Source: Anaerolineaceae bacterium
Lineage (GTDB): Bacteria > Chloroflexota > Anaerolineae > Anaerolineales > Anaerolineaceae
Assembly: GCA_021107195.1 (NCBI GenBank)
Contig: JAIOTF010000378.1
Location: 1 to 12,342 of the forward strand
DNA: 12,342 nucleotides
Direction: 5' to 3'
The translations under genes were made by a program, and so were the position numbers. How positions within the stretch are numbered: position 1 is the first letter of the stretch; each line of letters begins with the position of its first letter. Below are positions 1 to 5,993 of the stretch, piece by piece. The notes beneath the pieces are model-generated. The model saw only the letters and a program-made list of their open reading frames with translations. It was not told where the DNA came from and ran no database searches.

Positions 1-56
1 AGAGCCTCTCTGTGATTTTATGTTGATCTACATAATCAGCTTAGAGGCTCTTTTTT
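1..56 (+). terminator. Rho-independent terminator of an unseen upstream gene
   Basis: The arms AGAGCCTCT (1-9) and AGAGGCTCT (43-51) are perfectly complementary. They are extended inward by imperfect pairing (CTG-TGATT-TTATG against CAT-AATCA-G), and six T follow at 51-56. This reads as an intrinsic terminator for a plus-strand gene lying before the window. The loop is long for a classical terminator, so another hairpin role is possible. Confidence 0.6.
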
Positions 57-399
57 CTACAACACTTTAGTACACCCTGCGGTAGGAAACGCGGACGCGG
101 TTTTGCAAAATGGTGTAGAATGAAATTAAAGAGCGTTAGTGCGGTCCCGTGGTAGGATGGTACTTAAACGTGGTTTGATTTTTAACCGTCAATCTACGTT
201 AATTTCCGCTAATTTTTAGGCGTTTTAAGGCATTTTTCGCGAGGATTGGCAAAAATTCGCGGTTTATTTGAAGATTAGCAAGACTCCACGGTTAACTGCC
301 GTGATACCCGTCCCGTTGACGGGTGGCTAAAGTTGATCGTTGGCCCGCTAATCATAAATTGATGTTATAGTTCACAGCAAATCATAAAGAACATTCAAT
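57..399. other. Gene-free stretch containing an attC-like element and small hairpins
   Basis: No convincing gene is visible. The stretch holds the attC-like element at 207-345. Inside it are two adjacent small hairpins: CACGG/CCGTG (287-291 with 299-303) and ACCCGTC/GACGGGT (306-312 with 318-324). The part from 61 to 206 shows nothing recognisable and could be the tail of an earlier cassette. No clear promoter was found before the PIN gene at 400. Confidence 0.5.
207..345 (+). repeat. attC-like element D
   Basis: The left end is CGCTAAT (207-213) and the right end GTTGGCC (339-345); they pair over GCTAAT/GTTGGC if G-T wobbles are allowed. The internal GAGGATTGGC then AAAAATTC starts 34 nt from the left end, the same offset (35-36 nt) as the GAGG core in the copies at 1163 and 2084. 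It is the most divergent and longest copy (139 bp) and was recognised through the shared core, so its ends are tentative. Confidence 0.4.
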
Positions 400-1149
400 A
401 TGTCAGATTTGCCACTTACTATCCTTGATACTCAAATAATTTCCTATGCTTTCAAAGGGCGTTGGGCTTTGCCTATCAAAGGGAAAAATATTTCTTCTAT
501 TACAGCGAATGAGTTTCTGCTAATCCAAAGTAAAAATCCAGCCCAAGTAAACTATCATGTGCCACTTCTATCGAAAATTGGTGTCGGCCCGATAAGCCAA
601 AAATTGAATAGAGATCACCCTTTTCGCAAGAATATTACTGATCAAGTAATTCTGGATTTTGGTAATGAGTACCCAACTATAGTTGAGTACGGAAATTTAG
701 CAATCTCAATGCTTATCAACAAACCGATTTCAAATCTGTTTTATGAAACAATCAAGTTTCACGAGAAATCACAAAGAAGAACTATACGTAAGCGCTACGA
801 TTTTTTGACAGAAAACGAAATCACCTGTATTCCTTTAACCAAAAATGCAGTAGAAATAGCCATGGAACTTCTTCAAGAATTTAGCAAGCAGCACAATCTT
901 AAGGCAAATTTCAGAAATAGCATGAACGATATGTTAATTCTTGCTTCAACGATTGATTCTTTGGCTACTTTGATAACAGAAGATAATCTTCTGAATAAGT
1001 TTGCAGCGAGACGATATTTGGGGAAGTATAATAAACAGACAAATGTTGTGACCATTGACTTTGATGATGTCACAGTTTCTTCGTCCCGGAAAAATTTAGA
1101 GAGTAAAGGGTATATCAATAGAGGTTGGCGTATCAGCCTCAGAAATTAA
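400..1149 (+). CDS. PIN-domain protein (VapC-like ribonuclease fold), orphan
   Basis: A 249-residue protein with the acidic signature of PIN-domain metal-dependent ribonucleases: Asp10 in ILDTQIISYA, Glu38 in SITANEF, Asp177 in NSMNDMLILA, and Glu194/Asp195 in LITEDN near the end of the fold. PIN toxins such as VapC are about 130-150 residues. This one is much longer, with a helical, basic insert at roughly residues 60-150 and a polar tail after about 215. No antitoxin gene precedes or follows it, so it is either an orphan toxin-like RNase or a PIN protein with another role. It starts at ATG with only a weak AAAGAA-type Shine-Dalgarno. It lies between two attC-like elements and is AT-rich compared with galK or the transporter genes, consistent with acquisition as a cassette. 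The fold is well supported; the RNA target is unknown. Confidence 0.75.
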   Translation: MSDLPLTILDTQIISYAFKGRWALPIKGKNISSITANEFLLIQSKNPAQVNYHVPLLSKIGVGPISQKLNRDHPFRKNITDQVILDFGNEYPTIVEYGNLAISMLINKPISNLFYETIKFHEKSQRRTIRKRYDFLTENEITCIPLTKNAVEIAMELLQEFSKQHNLKANFRNSMNDMLILASTIDSLATLITEDNLLNKFAARRYLGKYNKQTNVVTIDFDDVTVSSSRKNLESKGYINRGWRISLRN

Positions 1150-1162
1150 AAAATAAAGTGCG

Positions 1163-1288
1163 GGCTAATCTAGCTTACACGCAGACTAAGCTACGCCCGA
1201 GGAGAATCGGCGCAAATTTTCAATATTTGATTCTTCACAAAGAATGTTCAGAGTTAAACCCGCCCGGCATGTTACGCACACATTAGCC
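1163..1288 (+). repeat. attC-like element A
   Basis: The ends GGCTAAT (1163-1169) and ATTAGCC (1282-1288) are perfectly complementary. Inside them are a non-pairing four-base spacer (CTAG against ACAC) and a second box, TTACACGC against GCATGTTAC, which pairs with one extrahelical A; this is the R/spacer/L plan of attC. The left half holds a further hairpin, TAGCTTA/TAAGCTA. The core GCCCGAGG...CGGCGCAAATTTTC is shared with the copy at 2084. The element begins 14 nt after the PIN stop codon. The right core starts ATT instead of the usual GTT. Confidence 0.5.
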
Positions 1289-1316
1289 ACCACAAAATAA
1301 AGCGAGACGATTGAAT

Positions 1317-1592
1317 ATGAAACAGAAGAAAAAGCCCAATGAAGACAAGCAGGTAATCATCACTTGTTCGAAATGTGGGCATAAACACACATACGAATCC
1401 ATCGAAGCACTTGATAGAATGTCTTTGGCAACCCCCTGTGATGGTTGTGGTTTTCTATTTCTGCAATACAGTGCAAATAAGATAGCTGCGATAAATGCTT
1501 TACTTCAGACAGACCCGAAAGCGATTGCTTTGATGAAAGCCGGGAAATTTGACGAATTTGGTAAATATCTCAAAGAGAAGACTGAACTATGA
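1317..1592 (+). CDS. Small zinc-ribbon protein of unknown function
   Basis: A 91-residue protein with two CxxC knuckles, CSKCGH (Cys17, Cys20) and CDGCGF (Cys41, Cys44), that would form one zinc ribbon. A lysine-rich N-terminus precedes it and a short helical tail ending KYLKEKTEL follows. No specific family is recognised. A TTG codon lies in frame two codons earlier (1311). ATG at 1317 is preferred because GCGAGA (1302-1307) then sits 9 nt upstream, against 3 nt for TTG. It starts 28 nt after an attC-like element and is followed after 33 nt by the next gene, so the two probably share a transcript and one cassette. The ribbon suggests nucleic acid or protein binding, but nothing more can be claimed. 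Confidence 0.7.
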   Translation: MKQKKKPNEDKQVIITCSKCGHKHTYESIEALDRMSLATPCDGCGFLFLQYSANKIAAINALLQTDPKAIALMKAGKFDEFGKYLKEKTEL

Positions 1593-1625
1593 ACACAATC
1601 TAATGTACAGTGACAGGAGCGGTAG

Positions 1626-2015
1626 TTGAACATGAAGATTAGTGATGCAGTCAAGATACGCACAAAAGAACGTGTACATCAATATGCAAAAACTCATTTC
1701 AATGGTCGATATACGAAACTTGATATTCGATTTCGAAGTCATTTTTGCTATGTGGATGCTTACACAGAGCCGGAAGCGCCAAGCTCAGACTGGCCACCAC
1801 CAGACTGGCCGGAAAGTCGAGAAGAATACCTAGAGCGGCTTCGCAAGACACCGTATTATCTCTTTCGTTTACGTTACTTTGGCGATGAAGAAAGGTGGGG
1901 ATTGGCATTCTATAGTTATGCGCAAGAAAAGTATGAAAAATCGGTTTTTCCAACGGGCGAATTTTTGGGAACGCTGGAAGAAGCATTTCAAACTGCGGCA
2001 GAATTTCATCTCTAA
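1626..2015 (+). CDS. Conserved hypothetical protein (DWPPPDWP motif type)
   Basis: A 129-residue acidic and aromatic-rich protein with the motif SSDWPPPDWPESREEYLERL around residues 53-72, then FRLRYFGDEERWGLAFYSYA and a C-terminal GEFLGTLEEAFQTAA. I recall this pattern from widespread uncharacterised proteins, including many in Chloroflexota, but no function is known to me. There is no signal peptide or membrane helix. AGGAG at 1615-1619 lies 6 nt before TTG 1626 and 12 nt before an in-frame ATG at 1632, so the TTG start is slightly favoured; the alternative removes only two residues. It follows the zinc-ribbon gene by 33 nt and ends 68 nt before an attC-like element, making this a two-gene cassette. 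Confidence 0.75.
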   Translation: MNMKISDAVKIRTKERVHQYAKTHFNGRYTKLDIRFRSHFCYVDAYTEPEAPSSDWPPPDWPESREEYLERLRKTPYYLFRLRYFGDEERWGLAFYSYAQEKYEKSVFPTGEFLGTLEEAFQTAAEFHL

Positions 2016-2083
2016 AGAATGGAGAGCCCAGGAAATGCAATCGATGGTTACAAGACTCACACACACTCTTTCATCCTGGTGGG

Positions 2084-2207
2084 GGCTAACCTTGCATGGT
2101 GAAGACCGGGCTTTGCCCGAGGGTAAACGGCGCGAATTTTCTGCGATTGGTTACGAGCAAAGGGTGTTAAGAGCCACAAACGCCGGCGGTACATGCTCTC
2201 GTTGGGC
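2084..2207 (+). repeat. attC-like element B
   Basis: The left end is GGCTAAC (2084-2090) and the right end GTTGGGC (2201-2207), an exact match to the integron core consensus GTTRRRY. They pair at six of seven positions, counting one wobble. Next come non-pairing spacers (CTT against TCTC), then GCATG (2094-2098) against CATGC (2192-2196). The element is 124 bp, within the usual attC range. It shares the core GCCCGAGG...CGGCGCGAATTTTC with the copy at 1163 at nearly the same offset, and GATTGGTTAC with the copy at 3147. It is the best attC candidate in the window. Confidence 0.55.
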
Positions 2208-2263
2208 GGCGAAGAACAATACAGAGTGTGCGAAAATCTTCAAAGAAGGGTTCATGATCTTTT

Positions 2264-2268
2264 GGAGG
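2264..2268 (+). promoter_or_regulatory. Strong Shine-Dalgarno deciding a TTG start
   Basis: GGAGG lies 6 nt before TTG 2275. The frame opens there and no in-frame ATG lies nearby, so translation of the SWIM gene very likely starts at TTG. Confidence 0.75.
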
Positions 2269-2274
2269 AAATAA

Positions 2275-2829
2275 TTGTCAGATACAAACATAAACTTGTT
2301 GGTAAAAGCGATTTCTTCATACTGGCCCAGTGATCCATCAGACAAAGCAAGGCGATACATTGGGCAATTTTATGATAGAACACGTTTGGGTACCAAAATT
2401 AGTGGGAAAGTTGAAGGAAATCATGGAACGTACACGGTCACCGTACATCTACAAGAAACCAATCTGTCTTCTGCGTGTAGCTGTTATATTGGGAAGGGTG
2501 GAAATTGCCATCATTGCATAGCACTTGCCAAAACATTTGTGAAAGAACCCTTGGGTTTTCGTGAACTTGAGACCAGAAAAATAGAAGATGTGAAAAGTAT
2601 GGCGGATTTGGAAATCTATTTGAAGTCGGTAACGCTTGAAACCTTGCTATCTCAACTCCGAGGAAAAGGAATAACTCAAAAGGCATTCGCTGAAAGCATT
2701 GGAATGAACACGCGGCATCTTGCGTTGATAAAATCTAGTGAAAAGCGGAATCGGTTCTACAATGAACTTGGAGCAACCAAGTTAGCAGTATTATGGGCCT
2801 TAGAACATTTGGCGGATTCCGAAAGGTAA
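2275..2829 (+). CDS. SWIM zinc-finger protein with C-terminal helix-turn-helix
   Basis: A 184-residue protein. Residues 68-80 carry the SWIM pattern CxC...CxH (Cys68, Cys70, Cys78, His80, in ACSCYIGKGGNCHHC). Residues about 118-180 look like a Cro/XRE-type helix-turn-helix (LLSQLRGKGITQKAFAESIG followed by a second helix pair). SWIM domains bind zinc and occur in DNA-processing and transposon-related proteins, but the fused HTH makes a DNA-binding regulator also plausible. The TTG start is fixed by GGAGG 6 nt upstream. The gene begins 68 nt after the right core of the attC-like element at 2084 and is followed by about 300 bp of non-coding DNA before the next element. No partner gene sits beside it. 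The domain calls are from motif reading and the biological role is unknown. Confidence 0.75.
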   Translation: MSDTNINLLVKAISSYWPSDPSDKARRYIGQFYDRTRLGTKISGKVEGNHGTYTVTVHLQETNLSSACSCYIGKGGNCHHCIALAKTFVKEPLGFRELETRKIEDVKSMADLEIYLKSVTLETLLSQLRGKGITQKAFAESIGMNTRHLALIKSSEKRNRFYNELGATKLAVLWALEHLADSER

Positions 2830-2863
2830 ACATAATTTCTGATGACGGGACAAGATAGAAAAG

Positions 2864-2928
2864 AACGCAGCATTGGCATTGAATGATTGCTCAATCTCGA
2901 CTATTTTCCACGCCAACGCTGCTTCGTT
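2864..2928. repeat. Long imperfect inverted repeat
   Basis: The arm AACGCAGCATTGGCAT (2864-2879) pairs with ACGCCAACGCTGC-TT-CGTT (2910-2928) through 13-14 pairs with a two-base bulge. The 30-nt loop contains a minor hairpin, TTGA/TCAA. No T run follows on either strand, so it is not a standard terminator. It starts 35 nt after the SWIM stop codon. Confidence 0.5.
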
Positions 2929-3146
2929 GAAAATGAATTCAAAAAACGCCAACCCGGTTATCGTGTTTTCTAGCAAAGTTGAGAATCCTGGTGTTTGAGT
3001 GAGCCGAAAACGCGATCACCTTTATTGTGGTTTTTGGTGGTGAAGTCCAAAGAATATCTGGGTTTCTACTTTCAGGGCAGGGCAAAATTACAAGAACAAG
3101 TGTCATGACAATGAAGAGCTGCACAACCTCACATGAAGGCAGCCCA

Positions 3147-3248
3147 GGCTAATTGCTCGGAGGGTACGCGACGCGATTTGCAAAGATTGGTTACAATGTC
3201 AGCAGCGCTTGGAGCAAAGACGCACGGCGGCTTATTATTTCGTCAGCC
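3147..3248 (+). repeat. attC-like element C (shortened, degenerate)
   Basis: The left end is GGCTAAT (3147-3153) and the right end GTCAGCC (3242-3248), pairing over most positions with wobble. The core GAGGGTACGCGACGCGATTT and then GATTGGTTAC match the element at 2084, and the tail CAGCCACC matches TAGCCACC of the element at 1163. It is 102 bp because about 22 bp of the left half are missing. No cassette gene follows; the next gene is galK on the opposite strand, so this would be the last site of the array. Confidence 0.4.
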
Positions 3249-3439
3249 ACCTAACAGCTTGTCGGAGAAAGTAAATTTTCCACAAAAATGCCCTACTTTA
3301 ACCTGTATTACAACTAAAAAGCGGAAGAAACGCCTCAGGTAGATTTTTAAATGTTAAAACACAACTTAAACGCAGTCGATAATGCAAATAATTTTCTGCA
3401 AACTGCCACAGATTATCCAGATGATTTCCGCACTTCAGA

Positions 3440-4579
3440 TCATCCTTCCACTAATTCCGCACCATTGGTTGGATGGCAGATGTACACATATGGTTGAAAG
3501 CCAGTTTGCTCTTGGTAAGCTACGGCGACTTCATCCGCAAATGAGGGGGCACTAGAGTTTTGCACCAAGGCAACAGCGCAACCACCAAATCCAGCCCCGG
3601 TCATTCGGGCGCCAAAGCAACCAGGTTGGGAGTCGGCAATCTCTACCATCGTATTTAATTCCTCACTCGAAACCTCGTAATCGTCCCGCAGGCTGAGATG
3701 ACTAGCATTCATTAATTGTCCCAATTTAATGGCATCTCCTGCCTGCATGGCTTCGGCGGCTTGAAGGGTACGATTGTTTTCAGTGACAACATGACGAGCA
3801 CGGCGCCGGATGAGCGCATCTAATCCAACCGACCGAGTTTCAAGAATTGCAAGAGGAATATCTCGCAAAGCAACTACGCCAAAAAAATCGCTGGCTAATT
3901 TGCATTGAGTTACGCGTTCATTATAAGCGGAGTCTATCAAGCTGCGGCGGGATGCTGTATCCAAAACGACTACTGATACCCCTTCGGGTAATGGAATCAA
4001 TTGGGATGTCAAGTCTCGGCAATCGATCAGGAGAACATGATCCTCCTTCCCGTTGGAAGAAATCATCTGATCCATAATCCCAGATTTAAGACCCAGCCAC
4101 TCGTTTTCTGTTCTTTGCGCGGCTAAAGCCATTTTTGTGGGATTCCAATCCCAGCGGCTTATCGCCCAAAACGCACGCGCCACGGAAAGTTCTAACGCCG
4201 CAGAGGAGGATAACCCTGCGCCCACAGGAATATCGCTGGCGAGAATCCCTTCCCAGCCTTGCAGGTGATAGCCCTCTGTTTGAAGTACCCATGCCATCCC
4301 TCGGACATATTCATCCCAGCTCTCTCCATGAATAATCTCATCCAATGAAAAATCAGCAAAATCGGGAAAGTCTAATGAACTGATAATAACTTTCTGGTCA
4401 TCGCGCGGACGAAGAGCAATCCACATTGACCGATTAATAGTCATTGGCAGGACAAAACCCTCATTATAATCGGTGTGTTCGCCAATCAGGTTGACTCGCC
4501 CCGGTGCTCGAACAACAAAGGTGGGTAGTTGGTTGAAGCGCTGCTGGAACTCTGTAGTAATCTGTTGTTGTAAGCTCAT
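3440..4579 (-). CDS. galK: Galactokinase
   Basis: A 379-residue GHMP-family kinase phosphorylating galactose to galactose-1-phosphate in the Leloir pathway (cytoplasm, ATP-dependent). It shows the galactokinase signature GRVNLIGEHTDYNEG (about 27-41), the ATP loop PVGAGLSSSAALE (118-130), the catalytic Asp170 in GIMDQ with Arg28 as the partner basic residue, and the C-terminal GHMP motif GARMTGAGFGG (323-333). Length and motifs are complete. An upstream in-frame ATG (4606) would add nine residues inside the recombinase gene. ATG 4579 is chosen because GAGGA lies five bases before it. It starts one base after the recombinase stop codon, so the two are probably cotranscribed and translationally coupled. 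No other galactose gene is in the window. Confidence 0.95.
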   Translation of the reverse strand: MSLQQQITTEFQQRFNQLPTFVVRAPGRVNLIGEHTDYNEGFVLPMTINRSMWIALRPRDDQKVIISSLDFPDFADFSLDEIIHGESWDEYVRGMAWVLQTEGYHLQGWEGILASDIPVGAGLSSSAALELSVARAFWAISRWDWNPTKMALAAQRTENEWLGLKSGIMDQMISSNGKEDHVLLIDCRDLTSQLIPLPEGVSVVVLDTASRRSLIDSAYNERVTQCKLASDFFGVVALRDIPLAILETRSVGLDALIRRRARHVVTENNRTLQAAEAMQAGDAIKLGQLMNASHLSLRDDYEVSSEELNTMVEIADSQPGCFGARMTGAGFGGCAVALVQNSSAPSFADEVAVAYQEQTGFQPYVYICHPTNGAELVEG

Positions 4580-4580
4580 C

Positions 4581-5600
4581 TCATTCCTCGTCAGTGCGCC
4601 CCTCAATCGCCTGCCAGTACCCCTGATCTAACTCGTTGTCTGACAAATGCGCATATCTTTGCGTAACGGCAATACTGGTATGGCGCGCCAAACGCTGGGC
4701 AAGTTTGAGATTGCCAGTTGATTGCAGCACGCGGGTCACAAAGTAGTGCCGGAAGGAGTGGGGGGTAATCGTGCCAGCCGCATGTTCTCCGAGAAATTCG
4801 ACCACCCGGCGACGGACAATATCGCGTCCTGTGTTGGTATGGATTGGCTTGGTCACTTTACCAGCACCGATGTCATGCCGGGCGAAGAGAGGTAAGGAGG
4901 GGAGGGGACGGCCGGTGTTGCCATCGCGTGCAGCGCGTGCCCGCAAATAATCCTTCAAGGCTTCGATCGAGCGCTGCGAAAATCGCACCAAGGCCTGCTT
5001 ATCACCTTTACCGATAATCACAGCCTGATATTCCTGCCAATCCAGGTCACCGCGGCGCAAGGCAACCGCCTCATGTACACGTAGTCCGGTGTCGGCTAGG
5101 GTCAACAAGAACGCCCGATCACGCAAGTTGCGCAAATGTTCTCTGGCGTCCTTAGACGGGCTGGTTTTTAACTGCCCACATTCCTCCAACACGGTTTCCA
5201 GATCGTCAACCGGGAACTGCGGCAGACGCATCCCCGTACGCCGGGAACGCTGACGGATAAGCTGCTGCACCCGCACCAGGTTAGGCTGTGCCAAATCCTC
5301 GGCAACAATATATTCGTATAGATTTTTCACGGCAGTCAAATACAAGTGGGCAGTAGCGGTGGAATAGGCATCACTGAGCCATTCCGCAAACCAGCCAACT
5401 GCCAGTTCCGGCAGGGCGGTAATCGGGGTCTTCTCGGGATCGAGGTTGCGTTCTTCCAGCAGCTCAGCAAACCGCATGAGACCGTTTTTGTAAGACAGGT
5501 AGGTACGCTTGCTGCGTGTGATATGTACCATATCCAGATAAGCTGTCGCTGCCTGGGCAATGCTCATCGTTGATGGTGCTGTTTCTTTGATTGTTTCCAT
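4581..5600 (-). CDS. Tyrosine recombinase, Xer-like
   Basis: A 339-residue site-specific recombinase. The SAM-like N-terminal DNA-binding domain occupies about 12-105. The catalytic domain has every required residue: Arg174 (TGLRVHEA), Lys198 (IGKGDKQ), His281 and Arg284 (HSFRH), His307 (ARHTS) and nucleophile Tyr316 (TQRYAHL). Length and layout fit XerC/XerD or single-recombinase Xer proteins better than phage integrases. I see no extra helix of the IntI kind near the HxxR motif. GTG 5615 would add five residues; ATG 5600 is preferred because GGAG lies nine bases before it. A dif-like site sits about 96 bp upstream. It probably forms an operon with galK. It may serve chromosome dimer resolution or be a mobile-element integrase; the intact galK operon favours the former. 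Confidence 0.9.
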   Translation of the reverse strand: METIKETAPSTMSIAQAATAYLDMVHITRSKRTYLSYKNGLMRFAELLEERNLDPEKTPITALPELAVGWFAEWLSDAYSTATAHLYLTAVKNLYEYIVAEDLAQPNLVRVQQLIRQRSRRTGMRLPQFPVDDLETVLEECGQLKTSPSKDAREHLRNLRDRAFLLTLADTGLRVHEAVALRRGDLDWQEYQAVIIGKGDKQALVRFSQRSIEALKDYLRARAARDGNTGRPLPSLPLFARHDIGAGKVTKPIHTNTGRDIVRRRVVEFLGEHAAGTITPHSFRHYFVTRVLQSTGNLKLAQRLARHTSIAVTQRYAHLSDNELDQGYWQAIEGRTDEE

Positions 5601-5639
5601 GAGAAAGATCTCCACAGTTATTCACGCACACCAAACTTG

Positions 5640-5651
5640 TTATCATCAACA
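5640..5651 (+). repeat. Possible extra recombinase half-site
   Basis: TTATCATCAACA resembles the right arm TTATCAACA of the dif-like site at 5696-5723 with a three-base insertion. It lies between that site and the recombinase start. No matching left arm is present. Confidence 0.3.
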
Positions 5652-5671
5652 TGTGATGGAAATAGGGGGCA

Positions 5672-5684
5672 ATGATATTATCAT
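5672..5684. repeat. Perfect palindrome in recombinase promoter region
   Basis: ATGATA-T-TATCAT is an odd palindrome with six-base arms. It touches the presumed -10 box at 5683-5688, so it could be an operator. It also resembles the TGATAA/TTATCA arms of the neighbouring dif-like site. Confidence 0.4.
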
Positions 5685-5688
5685 TATA
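5683..5688 (-). promoter_or_regulatory. Candidate -10 box for the recombinase-galK operon
   Basis: The minus strand reads TATAAT, a perfect -10 hexamer, about 83 nt before the start codon at 5600. No good -35 is found at 16-18 nt; that position falls in the spacer and arm of the dif-like site, so recombinase binding could affect transcription. Confidence 0.45.
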
Positions 5689-5695
5689 TTACATT

Positions 5696-5723
5696 GTTGT
5701 TGATAAGAACTATTATCAACAGT
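5696..5723 (+). other. dif-like Xer recombination site
   Basis: Two 11-bp arms flank a 6-bp spacer: GTTGTTGATAA, GAACTA, TTATCAACAGT. The inner nine bases of each arm (TGTTGATAA/TTATCAACA) are perfectly complementary. The inner ATAA-N6-TTAT is the same as in E. coli dif. The position, about 96 bp upstream of a Xer-like recombinase start, matches known single-recombinase systems (XerS/difSL in streptococci, XerH/difH in epsilonproteobacteria), where dif sits beside the gene. It could instead be an operator for the recombinase gene. Confidence 0.5.
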
Positions 5724-5993
5724 AAGGAAAGGGGGAATATTGACCGAGGGAAGCATGTAAGACGAATCGCTGTAAATTGATACCGCCAAATGAAAGATAA
5801 TCAGAGCGGCGGTACAAAAACCAGCTCACAAATAACTACAGCTTACTTAATGTGGCGATCGGGACTCTCGGAATTGGAATCAAAATATTCTTCAAAAATG
5901 GTAGTTGTGTCCCTATAGACATTTTCGGAACATCCTGAAAGAACTGATCACCAAAATAAGCGGCACTCTCATCACCTTCCCGTTATACCACCA

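Larger units (their letters stand above)
207..3248 (+). mobile_element. Putative integron-like gene cassette array without integrase
   Basis: Small plus-strand genes alternate with four related elements at 207-345, 1163-1288, 2084-2207 and 3147-3248. Each element follows a gene, and the next start codon lies shortly after the element's right end (55, 29 and 68 nt for the first three). The elements have complementary ends and a shared core, as attC sites do. Cassette 1 carries a PIN protein, cassette 2 two small genes, and cassette 3 a SWIM protein plus about 300 bp of non-coding DNA. All genes point the same way and are of unknown or toxin-like function, typical of cassette cargo. No IntI-type integrase or attI is visible. 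The recombinase at 4581-5600 lacks an obvious IntI-specific insertion and lies beyond galK. The class is inferred from architecture and no covariance model was run. Confidence 0.5.
2830..3439. other. Gene-free stretch between the SWIM gene and galK
   Basis: It holds an inverted repeat at 2864-2928 and the attC-like element at 3147-3248. The open frames seen (minus 2939-3124, plus 3133-3342) have no Shine-Dalgarno support and unconvincing composition, and the plus one runs across the attC-like element. The segment may be the non-coding tail of a cassette. From 3249 to 3439 nothing recognisable is seen, including no good terminator after galK. Confidence 0.5.

Noticed and set aside
1879..2274. 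Plus-strand 131-residue frame
   Set aside because: It overlaps the better supported gene ending at 2015 and then reads through the attC-like element at 2084-2207.
2864..2928. Inverted repeat as a fifth attC site
   Set aside because: The ends do not carry complementary GTT/AAC cores in the right place, and the GAGG...AATTTTC core of the other copies is absent.
2939..3124. Minus-strand 61-residue frame with a hydrophobic start
   Set aside because: It has no Shine-Dalgarno, no family resemblance and a composition like chance translation of non-coding DNA.
3133..3342. Plus-strand 69-residue frame
   Set aside because: It runs through the attC-like element at 3147-3248 and looks like translated repeat sequence.
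3351..3497. Plus-strand frame of 48 codons starting at an ATG and overlapping the galK 3' end
   Set aside because: It is antisense to the conserved end of galK, has no ribosome binding site and resembles no protein.
4581..5600. The recombinase as the integron integrase for the cassette array
   Set aside because: It lacks a recognisable IntI-specific insertion before the HxxR motif, sits beyond galK in an apparent operon with it, and has no attI-like site facing the array.
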